Assembly (NCBI RefSeq): GCF_013822155.1
Contig: NZ_PNJW01000033.1
Span: 1-33,930, forward strand
Source: Flavobacterium sp.
GTDB taxonomy: Bacteria > Bacteroidota > Bacteroidia > Flavobacteriales > Flavobacteriaceae
Direction of reading: 5' to 3'
Length of the DNA: 33,930 nucleotides
Position 1 is the stretch's first letter; each line of letters begins with the position of its first letter. Below the pieces are notes generated by a model. The model ran no database searches and was not told the origin of the DNA. It was given only the letters and a program-made list of their open reading frames with translations. The translations under genes and the position numbers were made by a program. Shown in pieces: positions 23,361-30,181 of this stretch.

Positions 23361-24036
23361 AAGAAACATCCCGATTAAAGTCGGGATGTTTTTTTTCGAT
23401 TTCTTTTAAAATAGATTTTCGGCCAATAGATTTTGTTATAATATCTTTTTCCAAATTCCAACCTCTTGCCGGAGAGTATTCTCTTCCATACCAAATGATT
23501 TGTAGATGTAAATCATTCCATAATTCTTTTGGAAAAATGGATTTAGCATCTTTTTCAGTTTGAACTACATTCTTCCCATTTGTTAAGTTCCAGCGATACA
23601 TTAGTCGGTGAATGTGCGTATCCACAGGAAATGCAGGAATTCCAAAAGCTTGACTCATGACTACACTTGCTGTTTTATGTCCCACAGCCGGTAAAGCTTC
23701 CAAAGCTTCAAAACTTTGCGGAACTTTACCATTATACTTTTCGATTATAATTTCAGACAAACCATGTATTCCTTTTGATTTCATTGGAGATAATCCACAG
23801 GGGCGAATTATTTCTTTGATCTCTTCGACACTTAGTTTTACCATATCAAATGGATTATCAGCTTTTGCAAATAGGATTGGTGTTATCTGATTTACACGAA
23901 CATCTGTGCATTGAGCTGATAGCAAAACAGCAATCAACAAGGTGTAAGGGTCTTTATGGTTTAAAGGAATAGGGATGGTAGGATATAGTTCATTTAACGT
24001 ATTTATAACAAATGTTGCACGCTCTTGTTTGGTCAT
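23353..24036 (-). CDS. nth: Endonuclease III lacking the iron-sulfur cluster
   Basis: A 227-residue DNA glycosylase/AP lyase that removes oxidised pyrimidines in base excision repair. The helix-hairpin-helix is LEALPAVGHKTASVV, with catalytic K121 and D139 (PVDTHIHR), corresponding to E. coli K120 and D138. The C-terminal region, which in most members holds four cysteines for a [4Fe-4S] cluster, reads YGREYSPARGWNLEKD and contains no cysteine; the only cysteines are C43 and C80. The fold and catalytic residues are intact, so activity is expected. The last dozen codons coincide with a terminator hairpin for the opposite strand. It is divergent from bcp. Confidence 0.93.
   Translation of the reverse strand: MTKQERATFVINTLNELYPTIPIPLNHKDPYTLLIAVLLSAQCTDVRVNQITPILFAKADNPFDMVKLSVEEIKEIIRPCGLSPMKSKGIHGLSEIIIEKYNGKVPQSFEALEALPAVGHKTASVVMSQAFGIPAFPVDTHIHRLMYRWNLTNGKNVVQTEKDAKSIFPKELWNDLHLQIIWYGREYSPARGWNLEKDIITKSIGRKSILKEIEKKHPDFNRDVSFN
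23365..23396 (+). terminator. Terminator embedded in the nth 3' coding end
   Basis: A perfect 10-bp stem (23365-23374 with 23381-23390), a six-base loop and a run of T end the sigma factor/small protein transcript. The whole hairpin lies inside the nth coding sequence on the other strand. Read leftward, the stem ends only about ten bases before the nth stop codon, with a weaker T-tract. Confidence 0.85.
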
Positions 24037-24051
24037 TTTTAACTAAATTTG
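24025..24051 (+). promoter_or_regulatory. Promoter of bcp
   Basis: TTG at 24025-24027 and TAAATTTG at 24044-24051 are 16 bases apart, overlapping the start of the divergent nth gene. The leader to the bcp ATG is about 60 bases and contains the AACTTAGCAA repeats. Confidence 0.55.
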
Positions 24052-24077
24052 AATGGTAAAAATAACTCTAAATTCAG

Positions 24078-24111
24078 AACTTAGCAACTCGACTGCTTAG
24101 TAACTTAGCAA
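24078..24111. repeat. Direct repeat AACTTAGCAA in the bcp leader
   Basis: AACTTAGCAA occurs at 24078-24087 and 24102-24111, with related CTTAG between. Such degenerate runs are common between Flavobacterium genes. No regulatory function is established; it ends nine bases before the bcp start. Confidence 0.5.
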
Positions 24112-24119
24112 TTATAACT

Positions 24120-24572
24120 ATGACTACATTAAAAAAAGGTGATAAAGCTCCGGCTTTTTCAGGAAAAGATCAGGAAGGAAATGGGCATTCATTAGCGGAT
24201 TATAAAGGAAAAAAACTTGTTGTATTCTTTTATCCAAAAGCAAACACACCGGGTTGTACGGCTGAAGCATGTGATTTGAGAGATAATTTTGCCCGTTTTG
24301 AAGCAAACAATTATGCTCTTCTTGGTGTAAGTGCAGATAATGCTAAAGCACAATTAAATTTTAAGAATAAATTTGAATTTCAATTTCCACTTTTAGCGGA
24401 TGAGGATAAATCGGTTATTCAAGCTTTTGGAGTTTGGGGTCCTAAAAAATTTATGGGAAAAGAATATGATGGAATTCATCGAACCACTTTTGTAATTGAT
24501 GAAAATGGAATAATTGAGGAAGTTATTTCAGAAGTAAAAACGAAAGCCCATGCAAATCAAATTTTGGGATAA
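24120..24572 (+). CDS. bcp: Thioredoxin-dependent thiol peroxidase (peroxiredoxin Bcp)
   Basis: A 150-residue peroxiredoxin of the Bcp/PrxQ type, reducing hydrogen peroxide and organic peroxides in the cytoplasm with thioredoxin as electron donor. The peroxidatic cysteine is C46 in YPKANTPGC, and C51 (TAEACDLRD) is the usual resolving cysteine of this type. The conserved end, GIHRTTFVIDENGIIEEV, is present. Length and layout are standard. It is a single gene with its own promoter and a strong bidirectional terminator. Confidence 0.95.
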   Translation: MTTLKKGDKAPAFSGKDQEGNGHSLADYKGKKLVVFFYPKANTPGCTAEACDLRDNFARFEANNYALLGVSADNAKAQLNFKNKFEFQFPLLADEDKSVIQAFGVWGPKKFMGKEYDGIHRTTFVIDENGIIEEVISEVKTKAHANQILG

Positions 24573-24610
24573 AAAAAGGCCGAATGTAAAAATCAACATT
24601 CGGCCTTTTT
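24573..24610. terminator. Bidirectional terminator after bcp
   Basis: A 15-bp perfect stem (24573-24587 with 24596-24610) with A- and T-tracts at its ends serves bcp and the convergent gene at 24625. It starts directly after the bcp stop codon. Confidence 0.9.
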
Positions 24611-24624
24611 AATTTATTAGCTAT

Positions 24625-26097
24625 TTATTTTGTTTGTTCAACTATAATTTTTTTGGGATCATAACCGAATAAGTTGTCTCTTTTTATGATTTCTGCAACT
24701 CCTTTTGGAAGCATTTCTTCCCAACCCGGTGTGCCTTTTGCAATCATTTTTAATACATGGCGAGAATAAATTTCTAAATTATTGTGATTAAAATCTTCTA
24801 TATCAACAACTTTTCCGTTGAATTTAAAGAATTTATACAATTCTTTCATACGTGGATGTACTTTCAGATTTTCAGAGTTCATGACTGTGCCATCTTCACT
24901 TTTCATTGGATACAAGAATACCTTAAGGTCACGATAGAATAATTTTCCGAAAGCTTCTAAAATTCCTCCGCTTAAATGACGGTAATATTTTTCGTCAAAA
25001 ATATCTACCAAATTGTTAACCCCCATGGCTAATCCCATTCTGGCTTTTGTATAGCTTGAGAAATATTCCACAACGCGATAATACTCCTGGAAGTTTGAAA
25101 TCATTACATATTGTCCTAATGAACATAATAATTCTGCTCTGTCCATGAAGTCGCGTTCGTCTATTTCACCTTCTGATCTTAAGTTTGAAAGAGTGATTTC
25201 AAAAATTACCAACGTATTATCAGCATCAACTTTACTTTCGTTCAAAAACATTTCAAGTGATTTTTCATACATGTCCATATTCACGCTTGTAACGGGACGA
25301 AAACTTCCTCGTAAAGCAAGAATATTTTTTTTGTATAAAATGGAAGCCGGTAAAATATTTGTTCCATCCGGGCCAAACATTACGGCATCTGTCATTCCGT
25401 TTTTAACCAATTGTAAACTCATTAAACGATTATCTACATTAGCAAAACGCGGTCCGGAAAAGTTAATGGTATCAATCTCTAATTGGTCTTTATCTAAGTG
25501 GTCATATAAATAACGCAGCAATTTTTTTGGATCATTGTATTTATAAAAAGCACCATAAATAAGATTGACTCCTAAAACGCCTAATGTTTCTTGTTGTAAA
25601 CGGGCATCTGTTTCTTTAAAACGAATGTGTAATATAATTTCATTATAATCTTCATCCGGTTCAATTTGGTATTTAATGCCTACCCAACCGTGTCCTTTAA
25701 ATTGTTTAGCAAAATCAATAGTAGCGACAGTATTAGCATAACTGAAAAACATTTTATTGGGATGCTTTACGCGATCCAATCGTTTTTCAATTAAGTTTAC
25801 TTCATGATGTAACATTTTTTTTAAACGACTTTCTGTGACATAACGACCGTCTTTTTCAACACCATAAATGGAGTCGCTAAAGTCTTTGTCATAGGCAGAC
25901 ATCGCTTTTGCAATTGTTCCTGATGAACCACCAGATCTAAAGAAATGCCGAACAGTTTCTTGTCCAGCACCAATTTCGGCAAAGGTTCCGTATATGTTTT
26001 CATTCAAATTGATTCGCAGAGCCTTATCTTTGATTGAAGGAATCTGCTCAATCGCCTTATCACCCTTTAATTTTATTTCCATAGCATATCTTTCCAT
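24625..26097 (-). CDS. Conserved protein, function not assigned
   Basis: A 490-residue soluble protein. I recognise it as a conserved Bacteroidota protein that is sometimes labelled nicotinate-nucleotide adenylyltransferase, but I see no HxGH/ISSTxxR nucleotidyltransferase motif and do not support that name. Visible features: an N-terminal ENIYGTFAEIGAGQETVRHFFRSGGSSGTIAKAMSAYD segment, FKGHGWVGIKYQ near residue 135, MFGPDGTNILPAS near 245 and an acidic C-terminal part. No signal peptide or membrane segment is seen. The start could be 26097 or the ATG at 26082, which has a better purine-rich site (GGAAAG). A -7 box TAACTTTG lies just upstream. It is divergent from the PhnP-like gene. Confidence 0.7.
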   Translation of the reverse strand: MERYAMEIKLKGDKAIEQIPSIKDKALRINLNENIYGTFAEIGAGQETVRHFFRSGGSSGTIAKAMSAYDKDFSDSIYGVEKDGRYVTESRLKKMLHHEVNLIEKRLDRVKHPNKMFFSYANTVATIDFAKQFKGHGWVGIKYQIEPDEDYNEIILHIRFKETDARLQQETLGVLGVNLIYGAFYKYNDPKKLLRYLYDHLDKDQLEIDTINFSGPRFANVDNRLMSLQLVKNGMTDAVMFGPDGTNILPASILYKKNILALRGSFRPVTSVNMDMYEKSLEMFLNESKVDADNTLVIFEITLSNLRSEGEIDERDFMDRAELLCSLGQYVMISNFQEYYRVVEYFSSYTKARMGLAMGVNNLVDIFDEKYYRHLSGGILEAFGKLFYRDLKVFLYPMKSEDGTVMNSENLKVHPRMKELYKFFKFNGKVVDIEDFNHNNLEIYSRHVLKMIAKGTPGWEEMLPKGVAEIIKRDNLFGYDPKKIIVEQTK

Positions 26098-26117
26098 ATT
26101 TCCTTAGTAATACATTG

Positions 26118-26125
26118 CAAAGTTA
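26118..26125 (-). promoter_or_regulatory. -7 box of the 24625-26097 gene
   Basis: On the minus strand this reads TAACTTTG, 20 bases before the first start codon. No -33 TTG was seen at the expected distance. Confidence 0.5.
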
Positions 26126-26160
26126 ACAAATATCATACCGTAATAAAAGATTAATAATGC

Positions 26161-26168
26161 TATTTTTG
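26161..26168 (+). promoter_or_regulatory. -7 box of the PhnP-like gene
   Basis: TATTTTTG lies 15 bases before the TTG start at 26184, giving a very short leader. It is divergent from the box at 26118-26125, 35 bases away. Confidence 0.5.
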
Positions 26169-26183
26169 TGAAAATTTAACGTC

Positions 26184-26948
26184 TTGAAGGTTTATTTTTT
26201 AGGCACCGGCACATCTCAGGGTATTCCAGTTATTGGAAGCCATCATTCTGTTTGTAAGAGTACGGATGTTAAAGATAAACGCCTTCGGGTTTCCGTTTGG
26301 ATTCATGATGAAAAAAGTTCCATAGTAATTGATTGTGGACCGGATTTCAGACAGCAAATGTTATCCTGTCGATGTCAAAAAATAGATGCTATTTTGTTTA
26401 CTCACGAACACGCAGATCATACTGCCGGTTTAGATGACATCAGGCCTTTTTTTTTCAAACAAGGTGATATTCCAATTTATGCTCATAGCCGTGTAATTGC
26501 CAATTTGAAAAAACGTTTTGATTACATTTTTGAAACTGAAAATAAATATCCGGGAGCTCCATCTGTAGCCATACATGAAGTAGTAAAAAATAATACTTTT
26601 AAAATCGGTCAAAAAAATGTTATTCCAATTCAAGTGATGCATGGTTCGCTTCAGGTTTTTGGTTTCCGAATTAATTCTTTTGCTTATTTAACGGATGTTA
26701 AAACTATAGAATCAAGTGAGTTGGAAAAATTAAAAAACCTAGAAGTTTTAGTAGTCAATGCCTTGCGCGAGGAACCTCATGAAACCCATTTTAATTTGCA
26801 GGAAGCTTTAGATTTTATAACTTTGGTTAATCCTAAAAAGGCATATTTAACCCATATTAGCCACTTATTAGGATTTCATGAAGAAGTGCAACAAAAATTA
26901 CCATCGAACGTTTATTTAGCTTACGATAATCTTGAAATTATAATTTAA
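26184..26948 (+). CDS. Metallo-beta-lactamase fold hydrolase, PhnP-like
   Basis: A 254-residue hydrolase of the metallo-beta-lactamase superfamily, in the PhnP-like group (phosphodiesterases acting on cyclic or small phosphate esters). The signature H74-E-H76-A-D78-H79 binds two metal ions. Other features are the opening FLGTGTSQGIPVIG, VIDCGPDFRQQM near residue 48 and THISHLLGFHEE near the C-terminus. No phosphonate genes are nearby, so the exact substrate is open. The start codon is TTG at 26184: the first residues MKVYFLGTGTSQG require it, and no ATG precedes it in frame. The next gene starts two bases after its stop. Confidence 0.87.
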   Translation: MKVYFLGTGTSQGIPVIGSHHSVCKSTDVKDKRLRVSVWIHDEKSSIVIDCGPDFRQQMLSCRCQKIDAILFTHEHADHTAGLDDIRPFFFKQGDIPIYAHSRVIANLKKRFDYIFETENKYPGAPSVAIHEVVKNNTFKIGQKNVIPIQVMHGSLQVFGFRINSFAYLTDVKTIESSELEKLKNLEVLVVNALREEPHETHFNLQEALDFITLVNPKKAYLTHISHLLGFHEEVQQKLPSNVYLAYDNLEIII

Positions 26949-26950
26949 TA

Positions 26951-27436
26951 ATGAAAAAGTCTTTATTTCTCTATTTATTTATTGTCTCCTTTTTAATGAT
27001 GATTTTTACCTATATGTATTATAGTAAAAAAGTAAAATTTGAAGCGGAGCGATTTGAAAAACTTAAAGTTAAAATGAATGACAGCATTCAGTCGTTAAAT
27101 AATCAGGTTTTTGAAGCTAATTATTTTACACTTTTGAATAATGATAATGCACAAAACTATTTAGAAGATTACTCCATCCCAAAATTAATTTCAAAAATTG
27201 AACAAAATTTGATGGAATTAAATGATAATCCGGAAGGAAATCCTTTAGTAGAATATGGAAAAATAGGAGACCAAAAATTCATAATCAATAAAATTAAAGT
27301 TATAAATCACCGATGGATTATTGCTGATTTCAGCAATGGTGATCTTTGGGGAGAGGTTTTATTGCAGTACTTCATTGAAGAAGACGAGCAATTGACTTTT
27401 AAAATTATTCAATCCACTTTATATGTTAAGAAATAA
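26951..27436 (+). CDS. Membrane-anchored protein of unknown function
   Basis: A 161-residue protein with an uncleaved N-terminal membrane anchor (residues 4-23, SLFLYLFIVSFLMMIFTYMY) followed by a helical, probably coiled-coil region (KFEAERFEKLKVKMNDSIQSLNNQ) and a small C-terminal beta domain (WIIADFSNGDLWGEVLLQYFIEE). It matches no family I can name; similar proteins are found in flavobacteria next to PhnP-like genes (from memory). It is coupled to the upstream gene by a two-base gap. The C-terminal domain faces the periplasm. Confidence 0.7.
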   Translation: MKKSLFLYLFIVSFLMMIFTYMYYSKKVKFEAERFEKLKVKMNDSIQSLNNQVFEANYFTLLNNDNAQNYLEDYSIPKLISKIEQNLMELNDNPEGNPLVEYGKIGDQKFIINKIKVINHRWIIADFSNGDLWGEVLLQYFIEEDEQLTFKIIQSTLYVKK

Positions 27437-27474
27437 TGTTTTGTATCTTTAGCTTTCTTTATTAATTTGTAGAT

Positions 27475-27966
27475 ATGAAAAACAGTTTGCTTTTACTTTT
27501 TGTGGTATTCAATTTAGTTTCCTGTAAAAAATTTGATCAGGAAATAGAGCCTGAATTAGCCAAAAAACAAACGTTTATTGATACCGTTGAAAATTCAGAT
27601 AAAGATGCCAATGGTTGCTTGACATCTGCGGGTTATGTTTGGTCTCAACTCAATAAAGAATGTGTTAAAATCTATCAATCCGCCATTATTTTATATCCAC
27701 ATGCTAATCAAACCAATGAAGATGAAACTTTAAATGCCTATGTTGTTTTTAGTAAAGAAGGAGGAAATGAAGCTGAAATATTTTTTCCCAATACTGAAAA
27801 ATCACATCTTTTTATTCGCGAAAATGAAGGACAGCCATGGAAATATGAAGATTGGCAATTGATTCCCTGGAAAGGATTTATTCTTAAAAAAGGAGAAGAA
27901 ATTAAATTCTCCGGAGATGGTGAATTTGGTCCCAAAGTTACCGGAAGCGATAAAATAGAAAATTAG
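27475..27966 (+). CDS. Lipoprotein of unknown function
   Basis: A 163-residue protein with a lipoprotein signal (FNLVSC, lipidated C17, followed by KKFDQE). After the anchor is a segment with two cysteines, DANGCLTSAGYVWSQLNKEC, a pattern I have seen in several flavobacterial lipoproteins, then a small beta domain with WKYEDWQLIPWKGF and GDGEFGPKVTGSDKIEN. Function is unknown. It lies 38 bases after its neighbour and is probably co-transcribed. Its stop codon is separated from that of the opposing esterase gene by a single base, leaving no terminator between them. Confidence 0.75.
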   Translation: MKNSLLLLFVVFNLVSCKKFDQEIEPELAKKQTFIDTVENSDKDANGCLTSAGYVWSQLNKECVKIYQSAIILYPHANQTNEDETLNAYVVFSKEGGNEAEIFFPNTEKSHLFIRENEGQPWKYEDWQLIPWKGFILKKGEEIKFSGDGEFGPKVTGSDKIEN

Positions 27967-27967
27967 T

Positions 27968-28612
27968 TTATTTGTTTTCTACCAACCATTTTCTGAAATC
28001 AAAGAAATTTTGAGGCGAAACTCCGTGTCCAATTGGATATTCTTTGTATACAACATCAATTCCGAAATTTTCCAGTAATTGAGGTGTTTTTCTAGCCCAT
28101 TCTACCGGAATAACTTGGTCCACAGTTCCATGAGAAGCAAATATTTTTAATCCTGATAAATCATTTTTTTCAAAACCTTCTATAGCCATTTCTAAATTCA
28201 AATAACCACTCATTGCAACCACTTTCGAAACTTTAGTTGGATAGGAGAGTGCTACGGCATAACTTAAAATTGAACCTTGACTAAAACCAATTAAGCTAAC
28301 TTTAGTTGCGTCTATTGGATATTTTTCTAATAATTCATCAATAAAGTCAGCAATCATATCACGAGATTGACGAGCTTGATTTAAATCTGAAAACTTATTT
28401 TCATCTGCATCAAAATTAATTGCATACCATGCATAACTTCCATATAGCATGTCATAAGGAGCCTGAGCAGAAATTACAAAATATTCTTGCGGAAGTTCTG
28501 ATGCAAAAGAGAACAAATCTGCTTCATTACTGCCGTATCCGTGTAATAATAATAGAAGAGGATTTTTTTCTTGAATAAATTTAGGTTCACGAACCAAATA
28601 ATGTAATGACAT
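27968..28612 (-). CDS. Alpha/beta hydrolase, phospholipase/carboxylesterase type
   Basis: A 214-residue cytoplasmic esterase. The catalytic triad is readable: S111 in GFSQGS, D165 in HGTVDQVIP and H196 in GHGVSP; the oxyanion-hole motif LLLHGYGSNE is at residues 20-30. The family hydrolyses short-chain or lysophospholipid esters. It is the last gene of the leftward operon, starting two bases after the preceding gene. A functional tie to the Bat-type protein is not obvious. The natural substrate cannot be inferred. Confidence 0.88.
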   Translation of the reverse strand: MSLHYLVREPKFIQEKNPLLLLLHGYGSNEADLFSFASELPQEYFVISAQAPYDMLYGSYAWYAINFDADENKFSDLNQARQSRDMIADFIDELLEKYPIDATKVSLIGFSQGSILSYAVALSYPTKVSKVVAMSGYLNLEMAIEGFEKNDLSGLKIFASHGTVDQVIPVEWARKTPQLLENFGIDVVYKEYPIGHGVSPQNFFDFRKWLVENK

Positions 28613-28614
28613 GA

Positions 28615-28926
28615 TTATAGATTTTTAAATAGTTTTTGGTAAAATTCACCCAACAAAGGAATGCTTTTCTGTTGACCATTTAAAGCTCCCATAAATCCAT
28701 AAATCCAAAGAATAAAAAAGAATAAATAAAAGGCAGAAGAAACCATCCAATCATCGAAATAGCCAATAACATAGCCCAATGCAAAAAAGGTTAAAAATAT
28801 TCCCAATGCTTGACGAATGTGAAAACTGGCAAAGGTACTTTTTGATTCACTATTCATGAAAATTGCGATTAAAGCACCAATAATAGTAAGGTATGCGACA
28901 ATTGCAGCATTCTTATTTTGTTCCAT
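28615..28926 (-). CDS. Small membrane protein, DUF4870-like
   Basis: A 103-residue protein with three likely membrane segments (about residues 8-24, 40-57 and 64-85). It starts with EQNKNAAIVAYLTIIGALIA and ends with a short basic tail, close to the DUF4870/import-component-like small membrane proteins. It is the third gene of the operon, one base after the dihydroorotase-like gene and two before the esterase. No function is known. Confidence 0.72.
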   Translation of the reverse strand: MEQNKNAAIVAYLTIIGALIAIFMNSESKSTFASFHIRQALGIFLTFFALGYVIGYFDDWMVSSAFYLFFFILWIYGFMGALNGQQKSIPLLGEFYQKLFKNL

Positions 28927-28927
28927 A

Positions 28928-30181
28928 TTATCTTATTACTATTTTTCCGTTATTATAAATTCCATATACTTTTCCTTTCATTTCTTGTCCTAAAAAAGCA
29001 GTATTTTTTGATTTGGAAAGCAGATTTTCTTTAGTAAAAATCCAATTTCCATTTGGATTAAAGAAAGTTAAATTTGCGACTTCACCTTCTTTTATTGAAT
29101 TGTTATTTATTCCAAAAAAAGCTTTACCCGCAGTCAATTTTGAAACAATCACGTCTGTAGGCAAAACAGTTTGTAATGCTCCGAAAGCACTTTCTAACCC
29201 AATTGTTCCGTTTTTAGCCATATCAAACTCCATTTTTTTATGTTCGATATCAATTGGATTATGATCGCAAGTAATCATGTCGATTGTTCCATCCAAAACA
29301 CCTTGAATCAAAGCTTTACGATTAAAATCATCACGAAGAGGCGGACTGACTTTAAATCGGGTGTCAAAACTATCTAATTTTTCATCGGTTAAAACTAAAT
29401 GATGTATTGCTACACTAGACGTTATGTTCAAACCTTTTGCTTTTGCTTCACGAATTAAGTCAACCGATTTTGAAGTTGATATCGTTGGAATGTGCATTTT
29501 TCCACCGGTATATTCCAATAAAAACAAATTTCTGGCAACCATTAGTTCTTCCGCTAAAGTTGGGATTCCTTTCAGGCCCAATCGGGTAGAAACAATTCCT
29601 TCGTGAACAACTCCATTTCCTTTTATTTTTTCATCTTGCGAAAAGGCAATTATTAACCCGTCAAAATCCTGAACATATTGCAATCCTATTTTTAACAAAT
29701 TAGCATTTGAAATATTCTTTCCATAATCGCCAAAGGCAATGGCTCCAGCATTTTTCATGTCAAACAATTCGGCTAAATCTAAGCCTTCTGCATTCTTTGT
29801 GAAAGCTCCTATGGGAAATAAATCGACAGCATTTTCTTTTGCTTTCTCTTGAACAAATATAATTTGAGCTTGATTATCAATTATAGGCGATGTATTTGGT
29901 TGTAAAGCAATGGCGGTAAATCCACTTTTTGCTGCTACCAATAACCCATTTGCAATTGTTTCCCGCTCTTCAAATCCAGGTTCTCCTAGAGAAACTGAGG
30001 TATCAAACCAACCTGGGGAAACATGTAAATTTTCAAAACTTATTTCCTCAAAATCAGATGCCTTTTCAAGATTCTTCCCAATTTTGAGTATACTTGAGCC
30101 AGACAGCTTTAAATCAATAGTTTGATTATGATAGGGACTATTCTGATCAATTATTGTTGCGTTGCGTATGATTAGGTTCAT
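28928..30181 (-). CDS. Dihydroorotase-like protein without metal ligands
   Basis: A 417-residue amidohydrolase-fold protein of the dihydroorotase group. I start it at MNLIIRNATI (30181), where ATGA overlaps the stop of the upstream gene by four bases; longer in-frame starts lie within that gene. Family segments are conserved: FDTRFKVSPPLR near 272-283, PTLAEELMVARNL near 207 and CDHNPIDIEHK near 305. The usual metal and substrate motif DxHVHxRxPG reads D60-T-S-V-S-L-G-E-P-G, so both histidines and the arginine are gone. The HCED-like site reads AFSQDE, and the second histidine of the HVxHVST region is T233. It is therefore probably catalytically inactive and may act as a scaffold or partner protein. 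Automatic annotation would call it dihydroorotase (PyrC). No pyrimidine gene is nearby. Confidence 0.85.
   Translation of the reverse strand: MNLIIRNATIIDQNSPYHNQTIDLKLSGSSILKIGKNLEKASDFEEISFENLHVSPGWFDTSVSLGEPGFEERETIANGLLVAAKSGFTAIALQPNTSPIIDNQAQIIFVQEKAKENAVDLFPIGAFTKNAEGLDLAELFDMKNAGAIAFGDYGKNISNANLLKIGLQYVQDFDGLIIAFSQDEKIKGNGVVHEGIVSTRLGLKGIPTLAEELMVARNLFLLEYTGGKMHIPTISTSKSVDLIREAKAKGLNITSSVAIHHLVLTDEKLDSFDTRFKVSPPLRDDFNRKALIQGVLDGTIDMITCDHNPIDIEHKKMEFDMAKNGTIGLESAFGALQTVLPTDVIVSKLTAGKAFFGINNNSIKEGEVANLTFFNPNGNWIFTKENLLSKSKNTAFLGQEMKGKVYGIYNNGKIVIR

Noticed and set aside
24625..26097. Nicotinate-nucleotide adenylyltransferase
   Set aside because: No nucleotidyltransferase HxGH or ISSTxxR motif is visible, and the length is far from that family.
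28928..30181. Working dihydroorotase of pyrimidine synthesis
   Set aside because: The HxH pair, the substrate arginine and other ligands are absent, and no pyrimidine genes are nearby.
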